Below, piece after piece: positions 1 through 15,525 of a stretch of 40,188 bases of DNA. Made by a program: the position numbers and the translations under genes. Within the stretch, counting starts at the first letter, position 1; each line of letters opens with the position of its first letter. The notes below the pieces were generated by a model. The model saw nothing but the letters and a program-made list of their open reading frames with translations, searched no databases and was not told the origin of the DNA. The DNA is from Polysphondylium violaceum (Eukaryota > Evosea > Eumycetozoa > Dictyosteliales > Dictyosteliaceae): contig AJWJ01000188.1 of NCBI GenBank assembly GCA_000277445.1, positions 1-40,188 on the forward strand, in the 5' to 3' direction.

Positions 1-66
1 TTAATTTTCATATTCATCATCATAGATATAAATATATAATTAATATTTCATTTTTTTTATTTCAAA

Positions 67-1393
67 ATGAAAGTTTTTTACAATTTTATTAATATTATTA
101 TTAATTTCAACTCAAGTATTTGCTGGTACATATTCTATTACTTCATCCAGTATTTCAACCACTGGCTCTAGTAGTACTAGCACTTCTACCAGCTCCTCTT
201 CTTCAACCACCCAAGGTACTGTTACCTCAACTTCCACTTCATCAACTTCAACTTCCACAACCACTGGAGGCTCTGTTGTAACATCTACATCCTCAACCAC
301 CAGCACCAGTACCAGTAGCACTGGATCAACCACTGGTTCCTCTTCTTCAACTTGCACCAACTTTTGTCCAATTCCAGCTCCAAGTTTTTCCTATAGTTTT
401 ACTTCACCAGCCGATCCATCACCAGCTTTCCCAACTCCACAATACTTTGCCTCTGGTGATACTGGTGTCAGCTATTTCCCAAACTATGATGGTTTAAAAC
501 TCCATATTCGTTGTTATTCCAATCCAAGTTTGACCACTGGTAACACTGTCATTTTAGACTCTGGTCTTCCATTCATGTCCACTGCTTGGGGAGGTTTTAT
601 TCAAGCTTTAATTCCACAAATGACTAGTCTTTCAGTTAAACGTGTATGTGCTTTTGACCGTCACGGCTATGGTTGGTCAGACCCAGCTCCAGTCGCTTTT
701 GACATGTATGAAAACGTTCGTCGTCTCCGTGGTGCTCTTAAAATGCTTAATTTCTGTCCACCATACGTTTTAGGTGGTTGGTCTTGGGGTTCAATTGGTG
801 TACAAACCTATGCCGCCCACTGGCCATCTGAAGTTAAAGGTATGTTTACCATTGATGGTTCTGATGTTGGTGTCTTGACTGATCCAGCCTGGACATTCTC
901 TCTTCCTTTCCTCCAAGATTTATTCTCTACCTATATCACTGAAAATAACAATGGTACCCTTGCTTCAAATACTGCCTCCATTTCAAATTTCTATGGTTGG
1001 ATGATTGATATTCCATCTGTTCCAGCCCCATGTGTTTCCAATTCACACACCCTTTTCCTCCACCCACAAAACAGATATCTCACAGCCACCAAACAAGAGC
1101 TCTCTGTATTTATGCAAAGCGCCGATCACCTTAAACAAACCTACCTCGACTCTGGTCTAACTTACCCATTACGTAATATCCCATTTGTTGTTTTCACTGC
1201 CACCAGTGGTGGTACCGATTGGACTAATCGTCAAAATACTTTGGCTTCTCTTTCATCTCAATCCCAACATATTCTCAACGACGTAGTTGATCATCTCGTT
1301 CCATTAAAGATCCCCTCCATTATTGTTGATGTTTACACTGCTTTAAATACTTTAATGTCAACATCCTCTCCAGTTACAGCCACTTGTTTGTAA
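67..1393 (+). CDS. Secreted alpha/beta-hydrolase with Ser/Thr-rich stalk; frame break at the start
   Basis: Predicted secreted or cell-surface hydrolase. The main frame (74-1393) opens with a hydrophobic signal-peptide core, FTILLILLLISTQVFAG, then about 80 Ser/Thr-rich residues likely to be O-glycosylated, a short Cys/Pro segment, and an alpha/beta-hydrolase fold: the DRHGYGWSD turn, the nucleophile elbow GWSWGS (Ser near residue 239) and a C-terminal DHLVP histidine (near residue 409). The only ATG, at 67, is one frame off: ATG AAA GTT runs into a stop at 172. Dropping one base from the G-T6 run at 73-79 gives a perfect MK-plus-hydrophobic signal peptide of about 441 residues in total. Alternatively exon 1 lies before the window and the AG at 72-73 is a splice acceptor. 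No other ATG precedes it here. The substrate is unknown. Confidence 0.8.
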
Positions 1394-1825
1394 AAATCTT
1401 TTAAAAAAAAAGTAATTGCTACCTATCAATTCCGATTCAATAATTATTTGTTTTATCTATACCTACAAATTGTTAATATACGCTCTAGTTGATTTTATAA
1501 TCTCTAATATCTAGAAATTCTTATTTTAAAAGTTTTATAAAAACATCCAATTGGTATCAATCCCTCGATTAATTCATATTTATCTTTTCTATTTATATCA
1601 ACTATAAAAATAAATCTATTATTTATCTTTTTATCAAAAAACAAACTTATTCTATTCTTTTTTTTTCTTTTTTCAACACCAGATTACTATTTTTAATGGG
1701 CTATGATCATATCTGATTTTTTTTTTTTTTTTTTTTTTTCTAAGATACAAAAAAAAAAGGGCTCAAATTTGCGCGCCAAAACTTTTTTTGATCATATATG
1801 AATCATTTGATTTGATAAACACAGC
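1394..1825. other. Intergenic region, anapc1 promoter
   Basis: 432 bp of AT-rich DNA between two genes on the same strand. It holds a 23-base T run (1717-1739), typical of Dictyostelium promoters, and a GC-rich E2F-like palindrome (1768-1780). No further gene is seen. Confidence 0.7.
1768..1780. promoter_or_regulatory. E2F/DP binding-site match upstream of anapc1
   Basis: TTTGCGCGCCAAA, whose reverse strand reads TTTGGCGCGCAAA, matches the established E2F consensus TTTSGCGCSAAA. It starts 58 bp and ends 46 bp before the anapc1 ATG, immediately downstream of poly-T and poly-A tracts. GC-only octamers are rare in this genome, which makes a chance match less likely. Function is inferred from the consensus and from the cell-cycle role of the downstream gene. 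Confidence 0.55.
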
Positions 1826-7560
<5,735 letters not shown>

Positions 7561-7609
7561 AAACTCTAATAAAAGTGTTTTTTTTATTAAGTAATAACAA
7601 TAATCTTTT

Positions 7610-8437
7610 TTATAAAAAGAGATTATTTTTAAATAGATTAATATCATAAAACTCTGCTTTAATACAATGATAACTAAAATATTTTCCATTTAGTTTACTT
7701 TGACATGCTTGGCAAGACAAGGCATCTTTAAATAATACATATACTTTAACAATCTCATCGGCTTTTACAACCATTTTTTCAATTTCTCCAAATTCTTGAC
7801 ATCCAGATCTTAAATCTTCTTCAAAAGTTTCATCAATATCATTTGGTGATCCTGCATTTCTTAAAACCAAACATTTCTTTATTGAAAAAAATAAAATGTT
7901 AGTATAAATAAATAATAGATTAAATAATAATCTACACCTACACTTGTAGCATCTTTTCCTAATAATTTTTGAGTTAAAAGATATCTTTGTTCTGATGAAT
8001 TTATAGTTGAATCATCTTCTAATCCTTCAAAACCCTTACTATTAACATTTAATAAAGTACAAGATGAAGAGGAAGATAAAGATGCATTTGAAGAAGTATT
8101 TGAAGCTATTCCTTTTACAGGTTTTCCAACTTTTATTGATCTACCCAATATTTCAACACCATTCATCAAACTAATAGCATCATCTGCTGCTTTTTTAGAA
8201 TCAAAATCTATAAATCCATATCCTTTATGTTTACCAGTTTCTGTATTTTGCTAAAATAAATAAAAAAATTAATTATCTTTCTTTTTATTAGTTTAATTTA
8301 AAACTTACCATTAAAGTACAAGATAAAATTTTTCCAAACTTATTAAAAGAATTTCTTAAAAAATCTTCATTTACATTCCAATGAATTGAACCAATATAAA
8401 TACGATTACTTTCATTATTATTATTATTATTATTAAC

Positions 8438-8470
<33 letters not shown>

Positions 8471-9715
8471 TTGTTGTTGTTGAATTGATACAATTGGTAC
8501 TATTGTATTTGGAATATAAATAGAATTTTTAATATCCTCATTTAGAGAAATTAATTGAGAATTTACAATTTGAGTCAAAGGACGAGCTACTTTAATTACT
8601 CTTCCACCCATTATATGATTTTGCATATTTGCAATGGCAGTGGAGGCAGAATCTGGTAGTTCATATTCAATAAAGCAATAACCTTTAGATTTTCCATTTG
8701 GTTCCTTGCCCAAACTTATTGCTTTTATATTTCCAAATTTTATGAACGCTTGTTTAATATCTTCTTCTGTTAAATTAAAATGTAAACTTCCAACATATAT
8801 TCTTGATTGATTATCTTGTTGTACATTTGGATTATTATTATTAACAGTATTATTATTATTATTTGCAATGACTAGTTTTTCAATCATTGTGTTTTGAGAC
8901 CATCTCGATTTCTTTTTTGGAGAACTATTTCTACTTGAACTTCTACTTTGACTTTTACCATTTAGATTTGTGTTTCTTGGACTTGGACTTCTACTCCTAC
9001 TTCTACCTTTATGAGTATCATGTCTTCTTGATCTCTCTCTTGACCTTGATCTACTATTTTTATGATCACTATGATGGTGACGATGGTGACTACTACTTTT
9101 TCTTCTTTTATATTTATCATAGCTTTTAGATCTATCTCTTGATCTTGATCTTGATCTTGATTTACTTTTATATCTTTTTCTGCATTCATTTTCTTTGGAA
9201 ATTGATCTATCTTTTCTACTCCTACTACTACCACTATGACTACGACTATATTTCTTTTTATCACCTCTTTTTGATCTACTTTTACTTCGACTGCTGCTCC
9301 TGCCTCTACTACTTTTACTTTTATAATCACGATGTTTTTTGTGATACTTTGAACTTGATCGTGATCTTGATCTCGATCTCGAAGAATAAGTTTGTTCTTT
9401 ATTCATCAATTTTTTATCATCATCATTACTGTTGCCATTATTTCCAAGTTTATCATATATATCATTTTTATTGTCATCATGATGATATGGTGAAGGCGAA
9501 TGTGAAGGTGACGGTGATAAACTCTTTCTTTTGCTATGATGATGATTGTGATGATTCTGATTGTGATCAGTGTTGGTAACAATATTTACATGTGTATTTG
9601 ATCTTGAACTTGATCTCGATCGATGGTGGCTACGTATTTTTTGATGATTGGATGACGATGATGATGATGATTTGGAATGTATAAACAGTTTGGGCTCTTG
9701 AATGATGACATCCAT
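7610..9715 (-). CDS. puf60: PUF60-like poly(U)-binding splicing factor with N-terminal RS region
   Basis: Nuclear pre-mRNA splicing factor of the PUF60/FIR/Half-pint family, which binds polypyrimidine tracts with U2AF and U2 snRNP. Exons on the minus strand are 9715-8309, 8250-7942 and 7876-7610 (introns 58 and 65 nt), giving 660 residues. RRM1 (about 305-380) has RIYVGSLHF and KSKGYCFIEY. RRM2 (about 438-515) has RIYIGSIHW and, across intron 1, KHKGYGFIDF. The C-terminal UHM (about 575-655) begins CLVLRNAGSPNDIDE, matching the PUF60 pattern VLRNMVDPKDID; the preceding QKLLGKD also matches. Residues 1-275 are unusual: a dense Arg-Ser domain with His and Asp/Asn patches, more like RBM39 or U2AF65 than animal PUF60. 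RBM39 is the alternative identity, but RRM2 and UHM fit PUF60 better. Confidence 0.88.
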
Positions 9716-11118
9716 TTTATAAAATGAAACTACTAATTTATAACATACATAAATATATTAAAGAAAGAAGAGTACTACTACAACTAATATACAAACAACA
9801 CAACACAACACACAACACACAATCTCTCACTGTGAAACCCTCACTTCCTCAATACCCACATACAATTACACTCTCTGTAATTATATATGATAGATAATTG
9901 TTTTTTTTTTTTATGAGCAATATATTGCATTTATAAAAAAGTGGGGATGCAAAGGGTGTTCACCCCCATTTGTTTTTGTTTTTTTTTTCCATTTCATTTT
10001 TTTAAAAAAATTTTTTGGAGGGTTGGTGGGCAATTTGGTTATATATAAATTTAGTAATGAAAAACAAGAATGGTTATACTAGTAAAATATGTATTGTATT
10101 GTCAGGTTCTATTTATTCCGACAAATTGGGTCTATATATGTTTAATCTCGATTCTGAAATGATGAGACTATATTTAGAGAAAAGTGTTGTATGAATGGTG
10201 GGAATTTATTAAAATTATAAACAAAAGCAAGATTGCTCAGTTCTATTATGCTATTCATCATACAAAAAAAAAAAAAAAAAAAAAAATTTTTAACATCAAT
10301 ATATAGCAATAGAGTGTTGTTGGTGTTGTTGTTGGTGTTGTTGTTGATAACACACAATTCCCTAGCATTTTGAAGATTAATTCAATGAGTGTGTTGTTTG
10401 GGGGTGGTTCAATTATTCTTGTTCATCATCGGTATCACCATTACCACACCCACTTTATAAAATAGTGTTATTACTCATACAAACTTTGTGTGATGGTGGG
10501 GGAGTAAAGAATAATAAAAATACTAATTGTGGTATAAATATGAATAATAATAAAATAATAATAAAAAAAATAGAGACAAAAATAAAAAAAAAAAGTAAAA
10601 TTCAGAATAAATATAAAATCAGAAGAGTAAATCCTATTCGCTTTCCTCTGTCTAATTTTTCATACTTCAAATCTAAAACAGAATTTAGTATTTCATTTTC
10701 CCCCACCATTTTGTTCCACCACCAAACAAGAAAAAGAAATAATTTTTTAAAATTTCACCAACCATTCAATCTTTTACCAAAAATAGCTGAATAGATAATT
10801 AAATATTTTATTATTGTCATTAACACCATCAGTATTGTCACACTCACCCTTTTTTGTTTTTTTTTACACTAAAGTATTTATTTTGTGTGTTTGATTACAT
10901 ATCTTTTGTGTGTGAGTGTGTGTTTAATTAAACAAATAAAACAGTATTAATTTCAATATCCGTTGGATTTTGTTTATTTTTAACTATTTTGGATAAAATC
11001 AAGTGTTTATTTTTAGCAAATAAATTAATTCCACCAAATAGTAATAATAAATTTTAAAATTGAAATCATCATTAATATCTTTTTTTTCAATCCAACAATA
11101 ACAATTTAATACCAATCA
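9716..11118. other. Intergenic region, divergent promoters
   Basis: 1.4 kb between the minus-strand PUF60-like gene and the plus-strand CsbD-like gene, so both promoters should lie here. It contains CA/AC-rich DNA near 9790-9830, a T11 run near 9900, an A22 run near 10263, GTT/GTTG repeats at 10315-10345 and a TG-rich stretch at 10900-10925. The reading frame at 10465-10794 is compositionally simple and was not accepted as a gene. Confidence 0.6.
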
Positions 11119-11751
11119 ATGTCATATAATTTCTTACAATCAGATTTATATCAACATTCCTCTTGTCCATCTTTAGGAGTGTTGGTAGGGTCACCCCCCA
11201 ATACCCCAAACAATATATATAAAGAAAAAAAAATCAATAGAATTTGTATTGGTTCTCAAAAAAAAACTGATCAAAATAATAATCAAAATAATAATTATAA
11301 TGGAACCAAGAATTCTAAAAACCATAGCTTATGGAGATTTTCATTACCATCAAATTATAAAAATCAAACATGGGTAATGGGTAGTATAAATGATAAAAAA
11401 TCTATAAAAGCACCATTATTGCCATCTTCATCTACTTTCACATCTAGTGAATCAAATAAAAATAATAATATATATAGTAATGGTGCAACCGTTATAAATT
11501 TGGACGACATATTAGAACCTAGACCTCCTGCCAAGCCTACAAAGATTGAAGAAATGGTAAAAGGAAAATTTAAAGTAAAATTGGGTAAATTATTAAATAA
11601 TGAAGAAATGTTGAAACAAGGAAAAGCCATTGGAAAAGGTGCATCAATCTACGAAGATAATTTGATAAAGACTCAAAAAAGAGTTAGAAAACATATCAAT
11701 AGTTTACCAAGTCATAAAATTAATTCAAATACGATCATTATAGTTAATTAA
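11119..11751 (+). CDS. 210-residue protein with CsbD-like segment
   Basis: Single-exon gene of unknown function. The N-terminal two thirds are Asn/Ser/Lys-rich and mostly disordered. Residues about 141-170 read EEMVKGKFKVKLGKLLNNEE followed by MLKQGKAIGKG. This fits the CsbD pattern (KGK-x(3)-GK-hydrophobic-x(2)-[DN]-x-E-x-[LM]-x(2)-[GK]-GK-x(3)-KG), a short helical motif of bacterial general-stress proteins also found in some fungal proteins. The upstream segment DDILEPRPPAKP is acidic and proline-rich. The start is the first in-frame ATG after a long AT-rich leader. The gene converges on the 87-residue gene 139 bp downstream. The coding assignment is sound; the family call rests on one short motif, and no biochemical role can be given. 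Confidence 0.75.
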   Translation: MSYNFLQSDLYQHSSCPSLGVLVGSPPNTPNNIYKEKKINRICIGSQKKTDQNNNQNNNYNGTKNSKNHSLWRFSLPSNYKNQTWVMGSINDKKSIKAPLLPSSSTFTSSESNKNNNIYSNGATVINLDDILEPRPPAKPTKIEEMVKGKFKVKLGKLLNNEEMLKQGKAIGKGASIYEDNLIKTQKRVRKHINSLPSHKINSNTIIIVN

Positions 11752-11890
11752 TTGAATAAAAAGAAATTATTTTATAAAAACAAAGAAGAATTGATAAAAG
11801 AAAATTAAAGTTGTAACCAGTATTAATTCAGAACTTCTAATACCATTAAAAAAAAAACACTCATTAAATTATCTATAGTATATATAATTT

Positions 11891-12230
11891 TTATTTGGAT
11901 TTTATCCCAATATTCGATTTGGGTTTTTTGTTACTGGTAGAGGTTTCATTTTCAAATGAATAATCGTTATCGTATCCAAACATATATGATGTTTTCATTA
12001 AATAATCGGTATTTAATATAGTATTTGAACAGAATTGACCTCTAATTTGAGTTCTAAACTCCATTGCATAGCTTGTCGCCATTTTATGAAAATCATGACT
12101 TGAATGAGGCTCTAAAGCTTGACCCAACTTCATTAAATTATCTAATTTAAAATATATATGGAATGTTAATAAAATGAATCACACATTTATTATTAATAAT
12201 TTTATTTTAATACAAACCAATGATTGTCAT
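11891..12230 (-). CDS. Unrecognised 87-residue protein with a 13-nt first exon
   Basis: Exons 12230-12218 (ATG ACA ATC ATT G) and 12141-11891 are joined across a 76-nt intron with a GTTTGT donor and TTAG acceptor; the same donor form recurs in the PPIP5K-like gene. The joined protein starts MTIIDNLMKLGQALEPHSSH and continues with a helical-looking segment (HKMATSYAMEFRTQIRGQF), then an aromatic patch (TDYLMKTSYMFGYDNDYSF) and a basic tail ending KPKSNIGIKSK. I do not recognise the family. There is no signal peptide or membrane segment. The non-repetitive composition compared with flanking DNA supports a real gene. The tiny first exon is a model built on splice signals; translation could instead start at Met8. 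Confidence 0.65.
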
Positions 12231-13184
12231 TATCCAAAACACTCTTAGGAAAGACACCAGTCCCTTAAACACACAATTTTGTGTAAGTAGTATTTGTGGA
12301 GGAAAGAGAAAATGAATAATGAGATTCTTTTTTTTTTTTTTTTTCGATTATTATCATAATGCCAACTTGAAAGAACTCTTTGACTATGTGGTGGGGGTGT
12401 GACTGTTTTACTAAAAATATACTATTATATACGCAATTAATTAATGTTGTATTGACATACCATCTACCCCCTCTGCCATCATTTTATATATATTCTTTTC
12501 CATGTTTTTTTTATTCATTTCTGAAAGATAGATAAAAATTTGGATAGGAGACAACTATTTCAATTTTCACTTGACTTTTTAACCATAAATGTATTATTAA
12601 TCCATAGTTATTCTCTTTTGAGACATACCGATTATCTATGTAAAGTGTGGATGTGTGGTGTAGTGTGGTAGTGAATATGAAAATATCTAAATAAAATGTT
12701 TGTTTTGAGGGGTGTGTTGTCCCGCAAACAATGTTGGTATAAATTTCTGTGGTGAATGGGGGGGTGTGGTGAGTGTGGTGAGTGTGAATTAAAAAAAGAA
12801 TAAAATCGTAGCCATTGATTCACAAAGACATTACCTCAAATTAACTTTTGGATACAATTCCAAGTTCACTATACAATCACCATTCACTTTTTTCTTTTTT
12901 AATTTACAACCAAAATAAATAACATCATTTATGATAGAGTTGGATGTTATCTACTATCTACCAATCAAATCTCTATCTATCTATCTAAACCCTCGGACCG
13001 ACTAAAAAAATAGAAAAAAAGAAAAGAGAATCTATTCTAAAAATAATAGAATAATAATAATAAAAAAACTTTGAGAAATATCATCCAGTTTCTATATCTT
13101 TATCATATGAACAAAAAAGATTTATTAAAAATAAAAATGATAATAATACTGTATGTTATATATGGGAATTATGTTATCACTTGT
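12231..13184. other. Intergenic region
   Basis: About 950 bp between two minus-strand genes. It holds a T18 run near 12330, GTG/GTGG-rich DNA at 12640-12785 and a short TCTA repeat at 12971-12990. Most of it should be promoter of the 87-residue gene and 3' flank of the FKBP gene. I see no convincing open frame. Confidence 0.6.
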
Positions 13185-14295
13185 TTATGTGGTTTTGCAT
13201 AATTCAACGTCGAAAATTAAAGTAGCATTACCTGGAATTGAGGGTGGAGCACCTTGTGGACCATAACCTAAATTATTAAAAATAAATAATGTTGTTAATA
13301 TATTGAATGAATGAAATGAATGAAAGAGATCAATAATAATACATACCAAGATTTGATGGAATAACTAATCTTCTTTTACCACCAACTTTCATACCAGCAA
13401 AACCTAAATCCCAACCTTTAATAACTTCACCAACACCTAAACGGAAGGAGAATGGTTTATTTAAGGAGGAATCAAAAGTTTTACCGTTTTGTAATTTGCC
13501 AATGTATTTAACAGCGATTCTCTTACCGGCAACTGGAGTTGGACCAGTACCAATTTGAATATCTTCATATTGAAGACCATTCTTTAAGGTGACTTTACCT
13601 TTCTTTTCTTCAGCTTTTGGTGATTGGGCTGGGACAGCAGCTGGTTTTTTGGCTGGGGAGGCGGCTGGTTTAGCAGCTGGTTGAACTTTGGTTGGAGTTT
13701 GTTCTTTTTTGGTTGGGGTTTGTTCTTTTTTGGCTGGTGAAGCAGCGGCGGTAGTTTGAGCTTTGGTGACGGCTGGTTGTTCAATCTTGTTCTTTTTGGT
13801 TTGTGGTTCTTTATTTTGGTTAATTTCAAGTTTTCTCTTATTCAAAGCAGCGGCAACGGTGGCAGCCAAGACCTTTTGTTCATCTTCGTCTTCTTCATCT
13901 TCTTCTTCTTCATCTTCGTCGTCATCTTCAGCACCTTCTTCGAAATCAATTTCATCAGAGTTGATTTCTTCGTCGCTTTCTTCTTGACTGTCTTCTTCGT
14001 CATCAGAGTCGTCGGCGAGCATAGAGTCGACGAAATAACCAGTGAGATGGACAGTGTTGTTACCACTGACTTTGAAGGCAATTTCTTTACCTTGTTCAAA
14101 GTTGGTGTCCAAGGTGGCACTGGCAATACCATTGACACTTAATGAACAGATGGCATAAGTTTTACCTTCATATTCAACTTGTACGACGGTACGTTCAGTA
14201 CCTTTAGCGCTGGCATCTAAACAAGCGGTAGTGATGTGAAGATCAAATGGTGTTTGGAATTTAACACTTTTATTAACTTCGAGACCCCAAAACAT
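13185..14295 (-). CDS. Nucleoplasmin-like FKBP peptidyl-prolyl isomerase (Fpr3/Fpr4/FKBP39 type)
   Basis: Nuclear or nucleolar prolyl isomerase and histone chaperone. Exons 14295-13347 and 13267-13185 flank a 79-nt intron and encode 343 residues. Order: nucleoplasmin-like beta domain (about 1-95, starting [13 protein letters not shown], a strongly conserved opening); acidic tract rich in Asp/Glu (about 94-140); basic linker with KKEQTPTK and PAAKP repeats; C-terminal FKBP domain (about 232-343) with the active-site signature [20 protein letters not shown] and, in exon 2, [20 protein letters not shown]. This is the architecture of yeast Fpr3/Fpr4 and Drosophila FKBP39, which act in chromatin and rDNA silencing. 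Codon use is less AT-biased than in neighbours, suggesting high expression. It is transcribed divergently from the nucleotidyltransferase gene. Confidence 0.93.
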
Positions 14296-14700
14296 TGTAT
14301 TATTATCTATATCTTTGTTGTTGTAGGAGAAAATATGAAAAAAAAAAAAAAATTATTCTCCCTCAACGAAAAGAGGTTTCGTAAATTTTTTTTTAAAAAA
14401 AAATTAAAAAAAAAAGCGCGCAAACGATTTTATTTTTAACCACTTTGGCAATTTATGAGCTGCCACCACCCACCTTTTGTTCACTCTATTTCAAAAATAT
14501 GACATATATAACCAACTGATAATCGACAATGGAATATACATTCTAATTCTAAATTTATTCTTTTTGGAAAAAACTAGAGATATTTTTTTTTAACAAATTT
14601 GATTCTTGTTTTAATCCCAATTTTTTTTATTTAAAAGGAATGTATGATCCAGATTTTGAGATGCATTATTAATAACAACACACTCCCTCAAAATATTTAA
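14296..14700. promoter_or_regulatory. Divergent promoter region, FKBP and nucleotidyltransferase
   Basis: 405 bp between two start codons on opposite strands. It contains A-rich tracts and a GC island, GCGCGCAAAC, at 14416-14425 that resembles but does not strictly match an E2F site. A T8 run at 14584-14592 lies towards the nucleotidyltransferase side. Confidence 0.5.
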
Positions 14701-15486
14701 ATGGAGTCTTTACCGAAATTACATTCAACCTTTATTAAATCCTTGATTGATTTACTCAATCATGATAATAGAATAGACTCACTTTTGGGTGCAGGAAGTA
14801 TGATCCATGGTGGATTTGATGAATACTCTGATATAGATTTAATAATTGTAATTAAATCTGAATTCTACTCTGATGTGATGAGTAAGCGTAAAGAGTTTGC
14901 CAACTCATTAAATGGATTGTTATCTAGTTTTACTGGTGAACATGTTGGTGAGCCAAGATTATTGATTTGTTTATACAGTGTACCTGAATTGCTACATGTC
15001 GATCTTAAATTTGTAAACATTGATCATCTCAACCAAGGATTAATAGAGAATCCTATCATATTATGGACAAGTCAAAAGAGTACTGTTGAAACCATTTTAA
15101 AGGAATCTAAAATTGATTGGCCTAATCAAAGTTCCCAATGGTTTGAAGATAGAGCATGGATATGGCTACATTATGCAACTGCCAAGGTATTGCGTGGTGA
15201 ATTATATGAAGCAATTGGTATGTTGGCATTCTTTAGAGAAAAGGTATTGGGGCCTCTTATTCATAGAAGATTATCAAGATCACAAAGAGGTATGCGAAAA
15301 ATTGATTTCCTAGATTTCAATTCCAAAGATACACTCTTACAAACCATCGCAACCTATTCCAAACAATCTATTATATCCTCTTTAAAAAAATGTATTGAAT
15401 TATATATTGATCTCAGACAAGATCAACCCCCTCTATCTCTTATTAAAGGAATGCCAAATATTTTAATTGATATGATCGACTCTTAA
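14701..15486 (+). CDS. Bacterial-type nucleotidyltransferase (pol-beta superfamily, AadE/KNTase-like)
   Basis: 261-residue, intronless gene. The N-terminal domain has the nucleotidyltransferase signature: GAGSMIHGGFDEYSDIDL at residues 30-47 supplies the G-S loop and the two metal-binding aspartates D44 and D46; a third carboxylate is D101 in HVDLKFV. The C-terminal half is helical (FEDRAWIWLHYATAKVLRGE) and resembles the substrate-binding domain of bacterial aminoglycoside adenylyltransferase-like proteins. It would transfer an NMP to an unknown acceptor; antibiotic modification is only one possibility. The full triad argues for activity. Short eukaryotic proteins of this type are uncommon, so horizontal acquisition from bacteria is plausible, although codon use is now typical of the host. 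Its 3' end is 39 bp from the Trax gene on the other strand. Confidence 0.85.
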   Translation: MESLPKLHSTFIKSLIDLLNHDNRIDSLLGAGSMIHGGFDEYSDIDLIIVIKSEFYSDVMSKRKEFANSLNGLLSSFTGEHVGEPRLLICLYSVPELLHVDLKFVNIDHLNQGLIENPIILWTSQKSTVETILKESKIDWPNQSSQWFEDRAWIWLHYATAKVLRGELYEAIGMLAFFREKVLGPLIHRRLSRSQRGMRKIDFLDFNSKDTLLQTIATYSKQSIISSLKKCIELYIDLRQDQPPLSLIKGMPNILIDMIDS

Positions 15487-15525
15487 ATATTTATTTCATA
15501 AATAAAAGCGTTTACTACTTTATTT

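Noticed and set aside
67-172. A small intron after ATG AAA that would restore the frame of the first gene
   Set aside because: I tried the AG acceptors within the next 120 bases; none gives a phase that joins ATG AAA to the hydrolase frame while keeping the signal peptide.
112-360. Minus-strand open frame rich in Val/Glu opposite the hydrolase N-terminus
   Set aside because: It is the antisense of the Ser/Thr-rich stalk codons; its composition is an artefact.
8887-9579. Plus-strand frames rich in Tyr/Phe/Leu opposite the RS domain
   Set aside because: Antisense of Arg/Ser and His/Asp codons of the PUF60-like gene.
10465-10794. 109-codon plus-strand open frame
   Set aside because: Lys/Asn/Ile-rich translation of A-rich intergenic DNA with no domain and no Dictyostelium-like leader; not supported as a gene.
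14416-14425. GCGCGCAAAC as a second E2F site in the FKBP/nucleotidyltransferase promoter
   Set aside because: The other side of the site is an A run, so it does not meet TTTSGCGC on either strand; kept only as a remark.
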